A DNA stretch of 64,000 nucleotides from Endoconidiophora laricicola (GCA_001640655.1 LXGT01000105.1:25076-89075), one strand, 5' to 3'; numbered from the stretch's first letter, positions 1 to 13,038 are shown. Notes: generated by a model not told the origin, from the sequence alone. Numbers and translations are program-made.

Positions 1-517
1 GATAGTTGGTGCGGAAAAAAGACGCTGTTCAAAATAGCGATCAGCGGTGATTAAGTAAAATATGCTCTATTTGAGTAGGCCAAAATTGGAGGACAAGAGA
101 CAGAAGCAGAAACAGTCCTTAATAAAAAGATACAGGTTCTACTTTACGCCGACGGTGCTGTTGGAGAATGCCCAGGGTCACAAAGATAGATCAGTAAGAC
201 GTCAACAATGAACAGCACAAGCGGTATGTCATCGAGGGTTGCGTTAAGTTATAGTGGTACTATAGTGTATATTTAAGGGTTGGTTGGCTAAAAATGGTGT
301 GGGGCGTGACGTTGGAGACAGTGTTAATGCAAAAAGAAAGAGATCAAGAATGAAGGAAACGAGCATGAACTGGGAATCTTGAAGCAGATATAAGGAAATG
401 CTTACCAGTGTTGTTCTTGGTTAGTCCGAAGCCAACAAATTCTCTTATATCGTGAATCATCCGTCATCGCCCCGCGACAGTTCCCAACTCCCTTTCCCTC
501 CCACACAAGCAAGCAAG

Positions 518-776
518 ATGCAAAGTCTGTGGTATCTTGTCCATGTCATTTGTTCTTCTTCCTCTCTGTTATCTATCTTCTGCCTTTTCTGAGTACTACT
601 AGTAGTAGTAACCTCTAAACATGACACTGAACCGATTTTTTTTTTGGTGTTTTAGGTTTGATCTTCACGCCAGCATGGCCGCGCAACTCTCTCCTACCAA
701 CTTGGCATGGCCCCTGGAGGCTTTGGAAGAGGAAATCCTGGCCGATTATGAGACAGCAGCTCTAGCAAGTTCTTGA
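518..776 (+). CDS. Candidate small spliced ORF, unknown product
   Basis: A 44-codon frame opens at an ATG at 518, runs 14 nt to a GTATCT donor at 532 and resumes at 656 after a T-run and TTTTAG acceptor (intron 532-655, 124 nt, with a CTAAAC-like branch element). The joined frame stays open to a TGA at 774. Exon 2 is compositionally coding-like (Ala, Leu and Glu rich, G/C-ending codons). Further splice-like signals follow: an acceptor ending at 806, a strong GTACGT donor at 847 and a CAG acceptor ending at 907. The gene may therefore continue toward about 990, but the link from 776 to 807 would need a poor donor and a 38-nt intron. I recognise no family. It could equally be a leader or chance. 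Confidence 0.25.
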
Positions 777-991
777 GAAGAGCATATCTAGTTCATGTTG
801 TTCTAGGTCGCAATCACAAGAACAGAAGCGGGAAATATATGCAAATGTACGTTATGTTTTGTTCCCTTCTAGTTCTGTGCTTTTTTCGTGTGCGTCGTGT
901 TTTTCAGTGACATGGCAGGCACGGGCAGCCTATCGGCTAGCTGGTATTGGTTTGCTAATAGTATTAGCATGTATATTATTTTAACAGTGGC

Positions 992-3054
992 TTAGAATTG
1001 GTGGAGGCGCAATATTAGATTCCAAAAGCCGCTGGAGCTGACAACAAAAAAAACAAAATAACTAGAAATAGCAAATAGAGTAGGATCCGCTTGTTGAACC
1101 AGTCACACAGCAAGCTAAGCGATGCTTTCCTTCCTTTACTGCTTGCTCTCTCTAAAGGAACACGTAACACTTCAAGTTTATACGGCTGTCCACGACAGCG
1201 CCGCTACTCAGCCTCCACATACTACTATGTATATACAAAACGCCAGCTAACCGTGGAATTACTTTATTATAGGCACACATCAAAAACGATCGGGCCTGTC
1301 GCCCAGAAACACCACTTTGCTAAATGCTTGCTCGATGCCGTTAAATTTTGGCGTGTGTGTAGTGGTGCCACTCTGAAAACCAAAGTGACTTGAACATACC
1401 TTCCATGTGTTTTCGGTACCTCCTTTCGCTGACACTTTTTTTTGTGATATACAGGTATAAGTAACCTATGACACGCTATATGTGAGACTAAAAGTTCAAT
1501 ATATTCCTTGTAGCTAGCCCTTTCCACGGTCGTATGCAACAGGGAAAGGCAAAGATCTTAAACTTAGGCTGGCCATACCATGCCCCCCCCCCTCCTTCCC
1601 AATCCCCGATAGCGGGAAAGGCAAAGAATGAGAAAAGCCGTATTTCCTTCCCTTTTTCCAGGCCGTAAAACATTTCTGCTTCTGTCCTCTAGTTCATGCA
1701 CATTTTTCTCGTTGGTAAACTTCTCCATGACACGTCGTTAAATAGACTGACTGGATACCCTGATTGATTACACATACAAGAAGAGAAAACAACATATCGA
1801 GATGAAAATATACCTTATTTAAGTGCTGTCTCACATTCAAGTTTGCATACCAATGTTGCAGTATATCGTCATAGTCACCATATGTCTTTACTGCTTCTGA
1901 AATGCAACTGCAACCGTTTGATACTACTACTACTTCTTCCCCTCATCAACAAATCATATACTACGTATCTCCCTGCGCACAACTAAATAGACATCACCTA
2001 TAACGTTGCAAGGTTGAGATCGTATACATCTGTAAATTTATGCTGTGTAATCGAAATGCATGCGTACATGATGAGCATGAATATACGTAAAATTACTCAG
2101 TTTCCAGTACTATGAAGATACAATTATACGTTGATGAAACCAGGCTGTATAGTTGTTTAATCTTTGTAAACTCAAATCACCATACCACCAAAAAGACGTT
2201 TATATAGACTCCAATTGTAGTGATATATCATGAGATCGAGCTTCAAAGCGCTGCTGGGTTCAAAACTTTCAAAAGGGTTAAGAGGTTAAGAAATAAGTTG
2301 AAAAAAAGATGGTGTTTGTAGAATCTTAGACGTAGATCCCAAACGAACGATTGTGACATCAAAGCTTACAAGATCACCAAAACCTTCTCATGTCGAACAA
2401 ACATAGTCACCTCCCATAACAATTGTAAAAATCAAGACACATGTGTATATATTCATGATATATAGGTAACGTGACAAGGGTTAGTTATGATGTTTGATAT
2501 TCGTCAACCCAAGATAGAAAAGAAAAAGAGCCAGCCTTAGTGTCTATGTTATAGGAGTAGAGAGAAAAACTGGACAATACTATCAGTACGTCACATGTGA
2601 TGAAGACAAGAAACTAGATAACCCTCGTATGAATGATGCAGATAATATGCTTAGAAATCGACGAAGAACAGTATTTGGAAGAAAAAAAAATAGTTATAAA
2701 AGCAAAACAAGGCTCAGAGGATTTCATCAAGGGCTACGCTCCCATCCTCTTCTTTTTATGGATAAAGAAATGGGGGGGTTTTTTTTGTTAAAAAAAACGA
2801 AGATATAAAAAAAAAATGAAACCGCTGATAAACGAGCGAAGAGAAACTTCCCCGAGTAAATAAGAGGATAGGAAGAAAATGATGAGAAAACAATATATGC
2901 AAAGAAAAAAAAATGAAGAAAAAATGATAAAGCCACCCAACAGTACAACTTTCGTAATCGTATCAAAGAAAAGAGGACAAAATGTAGGAGAGAGCAAGCC
3001 AGCCAAAAGACTTGTAACTGGTCAGAGAATGACAATGAGATGGTGTAAAACCTA
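992..3054. other. Intergenic, no gene seen
   Basis: About 2 kb without a convincing coding frame. Short frames here are interrupted, start at non-ATG codons or are translations of A-rich or T-rich runs. The last few hundred bases before 3055 are A-rich and probably include the 3' untranslated region of the stress-protein gene on the minus strand. Confidence 0.6.
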
Positions 3055-4337
3055 CTACTCCTCATCGTCGGACCACTCCTTTTTCATAAGAGAAATGGCC
3101 TCAGCAACCTCCATCTGGTGTAACAACTCCTTGCGTTGTTGAATCTGCACAGGCGCCGGTCGGGGCACATCCATGTCTGAATCAGCACCATCGCTATCGT
3201 CTTCATCACTAGGTTGTTGTTGTCGTTGCTGCTGCTGCTGCTGCTGCTGTTGTTGCTGTTGTTGTTGTTGTTGTCGTTGTGACTGCTGCTGTTTACCAGA
3301 CGCGCCTGTATTGGTACCAACCATCACCACGACCGAGGCCTTGGGTTTAGCTTGACTTGGCGCAGCCTTGGCTTCCACTATATTAGCTAAGCCCGTCATG
3401 GGGATATTGCCAGAGGAAGAGCCTGGTCGACTATTGGCAGCAGAAGTGCTTCCTCGCAGGATAGCGTTAGGGTCGATACCCTTAATCAAAGGGTCAAATG
3501 AGGCAGGCAAACCCAGGGCACGAGCTACATAATGGGCTTCTTCGTCTGGCGTATGGGCCGTTTTCATAAGTTTCTCCATTTGGTCGAGGTCCATATCGAT
3601 CTCGTGAACACCGCCAGTGGCTTCCAGCATGCCACGGTAGCCGCGGCGGCCGGGGTCGTTGGTTCGCTTCTCCTTCTTCTTAGTGCGCTTATCCTTAGGG
3701 CGAACCACGACTACTGGCACTGGAGAGTACTGGAGGCAGTACTTGGAAAAACTGTTACGAGAATTCCACATGCCCTGGAGACCCTGTGCCGCTTTGCCCT
3801 TGGTGCCGACAATGAGCATGCCGGGTTGGTGGACTTCTATCTAGAGAGTGGGAAATAATATGTTAGTTTTGAACAGTGATATATTCAACATGTCGGTTGT
3901 TTGATTATGTGAGAACTCACGAGTCCGCGGAAAGTCTGCGTAAGTTTTCCGAACGAAAACTCAAGGGCGATGTGGATTCCCTTATTGTGTATATTTTGCG
4001 ACTCGACCCAATTCAGTAGTTCACGCGCCTCTTTCTGGTAGGCCGTCTCTGAAGTGGGTTTTACATCCTTTTCATTGACTTTGACGCACACAACAATGTC
4101 GCCATCTTCGACCATGGAGTCTAGCAACCAGGAGAGGGCATCGTGCGAGTACACATGATCGTCGAGGCCAACCATGAAAGTGCGCGACAGTTTGTGTAGC
4201 TGGTAAGCCTTGTGGCGAGTTTGGAGGGTAATTCCAATAGTATTGTTCTTAGTGGTGTCAACCGAGTCAAGGTTGCCAAAAGCAACATGGTGCTGGAATC
4301 TGGGAGGCGGTTGCAATGTCGATGTTAGTTGGGTCAT
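3055..4337 (-). CDS. Universal stress protein (UspA) family protein with polyQ tail
   Basis: Two exons, 4337-3921 and 3840-3055, give 400 aa. The 80-nt intron (3841-3920) has a GTGAGT donor, an ACTAAC branch and a CTCTAG acceptor, and it joins in phase 0. Residues about 53-187 form a Usp fold. The first strand is RTFMVGLDD, followed by an EDGDIVV segment. After the intron come the nucleotide-loop segment MLIVGTKGK, the SKYCLQYSPVPVVVVRP terminal strand and a Lys/Arg-rich stretch. This arrangement, with a basic extension after the Usp strand, is the one I know from ascomycete Usp proteins. Residues about 323-351 are polyglutamine, followed by an acidic PSDEDDSDGADSD segment. The tail ends in an acidic segment. 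Usp proteins bind ATP or act in stress responses; the exact role of the fungal form is not known to me. The start is the first ATG of the open frame. Confidence 0.9.
3214..3292 (-). repeat. CAG/CAA trinucleotide repeat encoding polyglutamine
   Basis: Mixed CAG and CAA codons on the minus strand (CTG/TTG on plus), interrupted by Arg and Ser codons, lie within the stress-protein gene. The frame is preserved throughout. Purer CTG and TTG blocks in the middle suggest slippage-prone length. Confidence 0.95.
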
Positions 4338-5696
4338 ATTGGCGGTATTTTCAAAATTAAGATAAAAAAAGGTTGTAGAGAAAGAGACTACGTTTGAGAT
4401 GCTCTGATGTAGAGAAGTGATAGCACTCCGGCTAAGAAGTAGTAGGACTAGTAGTTTTGTGGTAATGAGGGGTGATGAGCCTGCTGTGAATAAGACGACG
4501 GCTATAATTTGCTCCCTAGGAGAACGAAAAAGAGAGACCGAAATCTATTATCTTGTATTCCGAGATTACAATCGAACTAGGACTGGAAATTCAAGAATTA
4601 ACTGAGCTCAAAACCAGTTGTGAGAAGAGAAAGCATCAGCCAACGCTCTTAGTACTGGTCAGTGCAGCAGTCACAATAGAAGAAAACAAACAGGGCAGGC
4701 AATTCGGGAAACTTCGCGCAACAGGAGAAACAAAAAAAAAAGGGATCAAGTAGCCAAGACTTTCGTTGCGATTAGTCGCAAAGATGCTTAGGCCAGATAC
4801 AGATACACTAAATCTAGCAAGCAGGGTAAGGGAAGACTCTACGGCGACTCGTGATCAGAAAACAAGTCAACCCAAAATTAGGCGGGGGCAGAAATTGCAG
4901 GTAAAGGGGCTGGTGAAGATAACAATGGAAATATATGGAGAAAAATTGCACATAGGTTTTGGAAGTCTTGTCGCAATAGTGACCAAGGGGAAGAATCGAT
5001 CAATGAAGGTTCCAGAAAAATAAAAGGATATAAATAAATGGAAGAAAATGGCACGGTTATTCGCATCCCGGCGACGCAAAAGCAGGCAAAACCGGCAATC
5101 TTGGCATACAGAATTGGCAACAGCTTCGGACGGCTTCCCGCATAAAACTTTCAGTGGGGCGTTCCCCGTGACCAAAAATACTACTGCGGAAGATTCCAAG
5201 CCCGGCAGATACAACGAAAGTGGCCAGACATCGAACAAACAGGCCACAAAATGAAGCTGGAACCCATCACCCAGCACGAAAGACACATTCAGATGCCAGA
5301 TGTCATGCCGTGGAGATGACCTCAAGCGACAGTTGACCAGAAAAGGTCTAGCCATTCTGACAAGCAATATGCAGCCTAACTGGCGCCGTGGCCGACTAAC
5401 TATGTTTGCTAATGCTAACATAGTAAAGATGGAATTGATATGCAGCAGGCGTCTCTAATTCCAGGGGCTATAGCAGGCATCAGGCCTAGAGAGCACTGAC
5501 TCTATTCGCCCTCCAGCAGGCTTTTATGGCGCTATTTTTTATTGCTTATTTCTTGGCTTGTAGCGGACCAAAGCACTGGGTCGGGACTTAATGAGAGGAG
5601 TTCTAGGCCCAGTTTTTAACGGGATCCAACGACGATGATATCGATAACAAAACAGCGTCATCCGCGGTGGTCCAAAGATATGGACATCGCCATTGT
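4338..5696. other. Upstream region of the stress-protein gene; one unsupported 184-codon ORF
   Basis: This interval probably holds the promoter and 5' leader of the minus-strand stress-protein gene. A minus-strand ATG-initiated frame at 4867-5421 runs 184 codons (Cys-rich and hydrophobic). I recognise no domain in it, its length is within what chance allows over a window this size, and its distal half is T-rich. It could be a leader, a fast-evolving membrane protein or noise. Confidence 0.4.
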
Positions 5697-6477
5697 CTAC
5701 TCCAGCCAACACACTGGCAATAGATTGTCTCGAAATGAAGTCCTATGTTCGTCCAGACTAGTGCGCAGATCAACTAAGAAAGCAACTGTAGGTGGTGGTT
5801 TGGGGGCACGTATATGGTGTATTGCTAGCAGCATATGAGAATTGGGGTGTAACTCAATATAGCACTCTTGTGCTTTGATATACAGCTGAACGAGATGTAA
5901 TACATGACCGTTTAACACTGTAATCATACTGTGAAATTAAATGATTTCGGCAACTTGCGGAATCACTTTGATTATGTTCCTCTTTCTCTTGCAACATACA
6001 GACTATATGTATACATGTCAATGGATGGGTTTCTTACCTTGATGGCGGGGGCGATGCCTCACGGATGCGGTCCAGATCTGATTTTCTTGACCTTGTATCT
6101 GAAGATGTGGAGCCTCTAGATAGAGGCTTTGTTGGTGGGATGATAGTGATGCTGGATCGTCTTCTATGCCACGACTCGGGTCGGATATTGGCTAGCGAAT
6201 ACGACCGACTGGCTCCGGCGTACGCCTTGGCGTCGAATGGGCCAGCCTTTGATGGGTCGTTGAGCCAGAAAGCGTGATTGACATCTCCGGCACAGCTCTG
6301 TGCCGCATCGGGCGCGGAAGACGATAGTTGTATGGTGTTATGGTCTTCAAAGATTCGGGGCTGCTGGAAGTACATGGCTCCCGTGTTGAATGGGTCGTTG
6401 AAGGAAACTCCAGAAGTTAGTGTTTCGGGGTCCTTGGTGTGAGTAGTCTGTGAACTAGAGATTGCGTGAACCATCAT
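5697..6477 (-). CDS. Small protein of unknown function, 3' end uncertain
   Basis: The well-supported part is a 5' exon from the ATG at 6477 to 6038, about 146 codons. It is Ser/Pro/Arg-rich and holds a DPFNTGAMYFQQP segment, an AFWLNDPSKAGPFD segment and a RRRSSITIIPPTKP segment that looks like a basophilic phosphorylation or docking site. The open frame would stop exactly inside a GTAAGA donor at 6037, which argues for splicing there. One in-phase continuation uses the acceptor ending at 5929 (intron 109 nt) and extends to a stop at 5697, giving 223 aa. Another acceptor 8 nt further on gives a shorter tail. The branch site is weak, so the 3' exon is tentative. I have an impression of a conserved ascomycete family but cannot name it. 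Confidence 0.55.
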
Positions 6478-9400
6478 TGTCACAATATGGTGCGTGCTAG
6501 AAGCCGTGAGCTGATATATGATATGTCGAAAGAGATAGTGATGTAAGAAGCACGAGCTTGCAGAGTTTGCGTCAGTCGTGGACGGCGACGCAATATAAGG
6601 GAGAGCGTATATAGGATGAAGCTATCCAAATACTAAAGAGCCCTAGTGATGAATGTCTCTGGGTGAAAATTATATAATAATGTGGGAAAAAGAAGGGGAA
6701 AGCACGCCGATCGCGATACTAGCTTGCTAAGGTCGACGCGAAAGACGGATCGTTAAGGTCGGATGGCCAGGACAAGCAAGGATGGCCGCTCGCTTCTTCT
6801 TCTATGTGTAGGCAGATGTGGCTGAAATCAGAAGCAAATGAGTAGTTTGACTCAACTGAGGGAACAGGTAGTAACAAGGTAAGTAAATGAAATAGTGCAA
6901 GCAGGCCTATCATATAAAAGAACCCATACACCAGGTCAGTTTAAGATCAGATCAGGCCAAGGTCAGACAAGCTCTGGAATAAATAGATAAAAAAAAATGG
7001 CAATATAAATGATCGATAAATACAGGAGCTTAAGCGGTGGTCGTATTAGAAGGGGGATTGGAAGACGGGCAGTAACGACAACGGCTCCTAAGGCATGTGA
7101 TCACGTCCTCAAAAAACAAAAAATCGGAGGTTTTGTTGAGGAAGTAAGTCTATAAGGTCCCGGTAGCAAACTAGCTGTTCTTCAGACATACAAAGCCACA
7201 CACTAAGATAACAAAAACAGGCCTTTAAGCGCAAGTGTTGCTGTGTTTAAGGGAAGTCAATCAATCGCATGTCAAGGACGTATCTACCAATGACACACAA
7301 AGCTGATTGGAACGTCGGGTGTTATGAGGAAAAAGCAAGAAAGAAAGAAGAACGTAGATACGAATGTCAAAGAAGAAAAATCAAAAAGTCAGATGGATGA
7401 ATAGACAGTAACACGGAAACCAGCAGGAAAAGGGACGGGACAAGACAGGGTCAAGTACTTTTTATTTCTGTTCAGAAGCGCAAAAGTCTCGAACACAGGC
7501 TACGAAGAAGAAATGCCAAGAAATCAGTGGGATAAGACAAGGGAAAGAGAAAAGAAGGGGGCATCCAGAAGTGTTAAGAGACCATTTATGTTTGCCTTTA
7601 AACTGACAAGCCATACATATATGGATAGATACATGCCTTTTTGGCTTGGCATCGACGCACAAGAGCAGAGAGAACAGATATGGAAGCCGCGAGGACGTTA
7701 TAGACTGAGGCAGTCCGGCGCTTCATTTCTCTCCTTCTCTGATATGACGGCAGTTGGCAGTTTGAGTCTGTGGCTGCATTATTCCTCTCTTTCTTTTTTT
7801 TTATACTCTTGTCAAAGTGCTGTATATCGCCAGTAGTCAGCACCGGTCTTGATAGACTGATTGTACACAGCATTACTTACATAACATACTTACAACCTCG
7901 ACTACGCCAAAAACAGCAGTGCGTCGCAGGACATTGGCATAATTATGGACGCTGTCGTCAACTAAAGGATTAGGCGAGCATATGTCGTCGCTTTTTTGCA
8001 GCTTGGGATTGAAGGATTGAGCTTATGCTGCTTGCTTGCCGCCACTCTATGTACTATTACTACTGTAACTGTGTATACGGCTTGGCTATAGGTATGATGA
8101 TGTTACAGCACGGCTTTCAGCAGCTACTGCTTCTATTAACAGACTCAAAACAGCGACAGAGGCAGAGACAATCAATCGTCTGTCCATTCGCAGAAATAGT
8201 AGCATACAGAAGAAACCAGGAGGCATAAAAACGTGAAAAGGCCAAGACCTAGCGCTGTATCTGATTGTTTAAGTGACTTTAGTGTTTACTTATTGGCTTC
8301 TACCGTACGCCATTCCCCAGGTTTGAGCTTGGGCCAAGATCCCCCAAAAGAAAAGCTATAACAGCGCTAAAAAAGCCCTGGAGCACAGCAAAACCCCCCG
8401 CTATATTAGGGGTGGGGGGGAGGCCTTTATATTATTGATAGCAAGCTTATCGTGCTGTACGCCCGCTATTAACCCTAATACGAAACAGTGCGCGGATCAC
8501 TCACAGAGCCGAGACAGTTGAAATGAAGCTAAATTGACAATAGCAATGCTGACTTCCTTGGCATGTCCAAGGGAGACATGGTCAAACATGTCTTCTTATA
8601 TCTCTCTCGTTTCTATCTATAAGCGAATTAAACAGGTGAAAAGAGACGAGAACGACGACATAGAAAACCATAGCCATGTACAAAAAGCGGAACGGAACGA
8701 TGCAAGAAGGCCGTGGAAAGGCACAGAATACAGATATATCCTCATACACAGACAATTTCAGAAGAACATGTAACCCAAGTGTATGATCTTTCTTTGTCTC
8801 GAAAGGAATAATGTGAATAAATTATAATGTGGTTATTGGCTAGGCCCTTCATCAAACTTACGTTGGGTTCTGCTCTCTCCAGGTTATCACTCCTATTTTG
8901 TAGTTGATATCACTATGTTTTAGCAACCTCTTTTCTCATTCTTATAAGGCATGGCGTGGGATATGATCTCTGGGATTTTGGTTTTTACCCATCTTGATGC
9001 TAAACCCTAAAAAACACGCTTTGTGCACAGCATAAAGCAAGCTCAGCCTTTTGATTCCAGAAGTACCAACCAACATCTTTGCTATCCTAGCTATTGCTAC
9101 TTACTCTTTGAATATCGGATGTTTCGTCATGCACGAAACCGCACAAATAACGAAAGATAAAAGCCAACAAAAACAGCAAATTACGGCATTGTGCGTGTGA
9201 CGTTCAAGTAAAATGCGCACACCTTCAGATTCCTAGCATCTTCATGCACAGAGGCTAGTATTACACAAACACTAGCAAATGTTCCTATTAGTATGAATGT
9301 ACCGTTATAGTTACGTTGGCTTGTTCTATTTGGGCTATACGTGTAAAACCCATCCGCCTAAAGAACGCGGAATCAGTGCATCGCCGTGCCTTCCTACATC

Positions 9401-10139
9401 ATCGTAGCTGATTGTGCTACTACAGGTACCAGCTTCAATCTCGCTCCGGAGCTGTTGTGTTGTTCTATTATTTTTGCAAAGCGAAGCGCGACTCCTCGAG
9501 GATAATAGAGGAAGACTTCATCAATCTCATGTTCGGTACGCTATCAGGAAAGGAGAAAAGCGGTGATGCTAATGATGAGAAAGAACCCAGCTAGACCAGG
9601 CAATGAGGCTGCGCCCGCTCAGCGAGTCTTGGCAAAATCCACGGTAATTTCATATAATATAAGCATCAAAGCCCCCAAGTTGAAAGTCGACAGAATCGGC
9701 GTCACGTTGTGATGGCGGTTCCATCAAGTTTAGCCACTTTGGGGCGAAGAATGAACAAGAATATACAGAGATAGAGAGAAAGAAGCAATGCAGGGCTTGC
9801 CGTCTTGGATAGAACAAGCAGCATGATAAGAATTGATTAGCAGTAATGTTACAGCTAGTGATGCGACCTCTCCAACTTGCCGAGTCTGTGCTGATATCGA
9901 GGAAGGGAGATAGCTATCTCACTAGCAAGTTTTTTTTTGGGCTATGATTGCCAGCACAGGTGCTGCCGTCATCAAATAACAAAAGATAGTGGTGTCATGA
10001 TCATCTGTTGAGGCAATAAACAGTAAGCGGAGCAAGTGTGATAGTCACCTACAACGAAAAAAAAACAGGCATCATTATCACGACAGATATTGAGGTTATA
10101 AGACGCTCTATAAGCAAAAGAGTAAATACATGCTCAATC
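6478..10139. other. Gene-poor interval
   Basis: No convincing gene. A 70-codon minus-strand frame at 6719-6931 begins with a hydrophobic signal-like segment but has no other support. Other frames are short, start at non-ATG codons or translate low-complexity sequence. The part next to 6478 should contain the promoter of the upstream minus-strand gene. Confidence 0.5.
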
Positions 10140-10620
10140 TTGTCTAATATCGTATAAAAGTTGCTAGATATCTAGTCCTGGATCTTTAACTACAAAGCCA
10201 CCAAGAACATAGTTTTTTTATATTGGATTATTTTTTTATAAAAAACCTCTCAATCCATTACATGTTGAACAACTATGACGAGAGAAATAGTATTATATAT
10301 TTTCAACTTCACGTATTTTGCTGGAAATATATCCTTTGACAAGTTTAGCTATGATAGTTTATAGCACACTACTGAAGAATCCATAAGTTAACAGATAGCA
10401 TTCTGAAATTTAGTGTCAATATATTTATATTAGAAATATTAGGCAGCTACTTTGACATTGACTACTACTCTCAATATACTAGTAGATCTCCAATACCTCT
10501 TGTTGTGACCAAGACTTAGCTGCTGCCTTTCCTATATTGATAATAGTCTAACACACTTAAATCTTGGCTGAACTTTGATAAAATAAAAATATTATTGGTA
10601 GAGAAAGACATATATCAAGG
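10140..10620. other. AT-rich block
   Basis: Visibly more AT-rich than its surroundings, with many TATA and ATATTT runs and no open frame of note. It is bounded on the right by a sharp shift to more G/C-rich, coding-like sequence at about 10620. Such blocks in ascomycete genomes are often decayed repeats, but no terminal repeats or transposase remnants could be recognised here. Confidence 0.4.
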
Positions 10621-10842
10621 GAACCTTCGGCAGACGACACGGCCTACGTTTTCTCATTCGGCAGCAAGCCAAGACTTTTAGTCTCTGGAGATACTCAAAC
10701 TGCAGCCACACAAATGCTAAAGGACGTTCAAGCTCAAAAGTATTCAGCCCATTATACTGAGAAGGATTGTTCCCTCCAAGAAAATAGAAAGACGAGAAAG
10801 ACGTTCGCGGTTTCTGAAAATCAAAGTTCCAAGGGCCACTAG
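10582..10842 (+). other. Coding-like open segment without ATG start
   Basis: An 86-codon open stretch ends in TAG at 10840. From about 10634 onward (just after a TTCGGCAG acceptor-like site) the translation looks protein-like, with segments such as VFSFGSKPRLLVSGD and KYSAHYTEKDCSLQE, before a Lys/Arg/Ser-rich end. The first ATG in frame is at 10714, leaving only 42 codons. It could be a 3' exon whose upstream exons are lost or unrecognised, or a fragment of a decayed gene beside the AT-rich block. No family recognised. Confidence 0.2.
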
Positions 10843-10845
10843 TTA

Positions 10846-13038
10846 CTAATGTATGTTGACGACCGTTGCATTGGAGGCCTGCGGCGCGCCGAGAGTTAAG
10901 CTAGGCTGCTTATGGTTTGTTATCCCTCCACCAAAGTGCCCATGCCGTCGATACAAGTCGGCATTATTGCTGCGACTGTTCTTGGCGTCAGCACAGCCGT
11001 TGCCCGGCCAGTTCACGCGTGCCGTCATCGCCCCAAATTAGTCGCCATACATGGAGATATATCAGTATGCATGTATCACACATAAGTGCATAGCGATAGA
11101 GATATGGTTAAGGTTGCTGTATGGAAGGATAATAGTAAAACCGCTAGAAATATCACGAATCATAGTTGGACCGTCTGCTTGTTGTTATTGTTTTATTTTT
11201 ATTTTTTTTATTTTTTATGCAGCAGTGTGGCGTCGAAGTCATGCTGTACTCCCATGATATAGCCAGTTGTTTAACTGTATCTATTGGTGCACTCAAAGTC
11301 TTCACTTTTTGTCTTGAAGCTGGAAGAATAAGTGACGCGGGTCTCTTGCCACTCTGCATATATTGGTATTACACCCGAATCAGGGTTATATATTGTGCAG
11401 CTACAAACAGTACACATATACTACATATGATATATGAAGCGGTATCGTCTTCTACATCAATGATTTCGCTACGCGCTGGCTATGAAAATCTTGATATGCG
11501 TGTGCTTGGATACATCAATTTGTATATTCTGCATACATATATCATATTCTCCAAGCTTCTTAAGACACTTTTTTTTTTCTCCACTTAGCCTAAGCAACGA
11601 TGCTCATCATATATTTTTCAGCCGTCTAACCATAGATGTCGACATGTACAAACTAGAAAATCATGACAAAAAAAGACGGAAGACCCTTCTCATATGCGAG
11701 AAAACCCGGATGCCAAGAATATGCACAAGGCCATCGAAAGGAACGAGAAGGTCCGGTTTTTGGACCAACCAGATATACATCTGGAGAGCAGGAGGTGAGA
11801 ATGTGAAGGAGGGGGGCTGCTTCCTGCATACCGTTCTTAGCTACATGTGGTATCCGAGTCCTTACTATTCACCGCTCAGTTCTGTTGATTTTCAAGTATG
11901 CTTTGATATACATAGTGGAGTGTAGGGGGGGACATATGGCTCTCAAATGTTTTTCTTATCGTGTGTGTTATTTCATCTCACATATAATTAGTGACAGTAA
12001 CACAAAAAATGCATATACAACCTTAACTTTTTTTTCGTATATATAGCCTGTTTATACCGTTAAATGGCCTGACATCTCAAGACACTTTGTAGCTCATTCC
12101 CGAATAAGTCCAATCTAAGATCTTGATTCGTGCTTGAAGGGAGAAAAAAACTTCAGAATAAGGATTTGTAGGCTTGATTTATTGTAATAGTAGTATTTCA
12201 AATGCAATGTGTCTCTTTGACTTTTTCTTGGAGCGTGAAACTGAAGCCAAGTTTTTCCCAGACTGTCAGATGATCGCCCTTCTAAACCCAGATAGAACAG
12301 GTATAATACAGAAAAAAAAACAAGGAAAGGAAAACTATGAAGCGTCAAGAATAGAACAATTGTCGGCACATACTGATTCTTTCAGTTAAGTTTCGAGTCG
12401 AATGGGGGTGGGTGGGGGAAGTATGAGATACTATGTATACATCGTGTGCCATTATCTAGCCCTTTGTGATATCGTAAGGCTACTATCTTCCTATAGCTTT
12501 CTGATACTACTATTAAAAGACCCGCTCTGCTCTCTTCGGTTAACCTCGATCTTGTCGGTTTTGGCTTGGCAGTAAAAGCCAAGACTTTTTTCTGTTGCTG
12601 GTTTCTTGTCTTTTTGTTCCGCCATGTCGGAAACTTAAAGGAGAACAACAATAAAGAAATAATGGAAAAAATCAGGTTGCAGAACGCCAAGAGTTACGAG
12701 TCTCTTTCTCTTGAACTCCATGTTTGCCTCATTCCATTCATAATTCTGTCGCTTTGTCGTGGGACGAGACCAAGGCTAAGCATTTATTTCACTCTTGGTT
12801 TTTCATTGTTCCCTGATTTCTTGGCATCGTATCCGGGTTCAATTTTTCTCTTTCCCTGTTTTATTTTCCCTATCCTTGGGTGAGAGAATCGAAACTTCAT
12901 GTGCGCTTGTACTTGCTAGCTTGGCTTTTCATATTTCTCTAGTTCTCTCATACTTTGCTTGATTGTTCAAGTAATGTATACTTCTTCTTACTCTTGTTTC
13001 CGTCTCACAGTATCAGTATCAGTGTCAGTATTAGCATC
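10846..13038. other. Gene-poor interval
   Basis: Nothing with support. A locally G/C-rich patch at 10846-11045 is open in both directions for about 60 codons, without a recognisable product. T-rich frames further right encode hydrophobic sequence only because of base composition. Confidence 0.5.
13005..13035 (+). repeat. Imperfect CAGTAT hexamer repeat
   Basis: About five degenerate copies of a CAGTAT/CAGTGT/TAGCAT unit directly before the candidate ATG at 13039. Confidence 0.6.

Noticed and set aside
4867..5421. A 184-codon minus-strand ORF
   Set aside because: No domain is recognised and the distal half is T-rich. The length is borderline for chance over six frames in 64 kb. Kept only as a note on that interval.
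11166..11588. A 140-codon plus-strand ORF
   Set aside because: It begins with TTG, is hydrophobic because of T-rich runs and lacks coding character.
4753..12588. The 11-mer GCCAAGACTTT occurring at 4753, 10668 and 12578
   Set aside because: By a rough count, a few 11-mers are expected three times by chance in 64 kb, and the flanks share nothing further.
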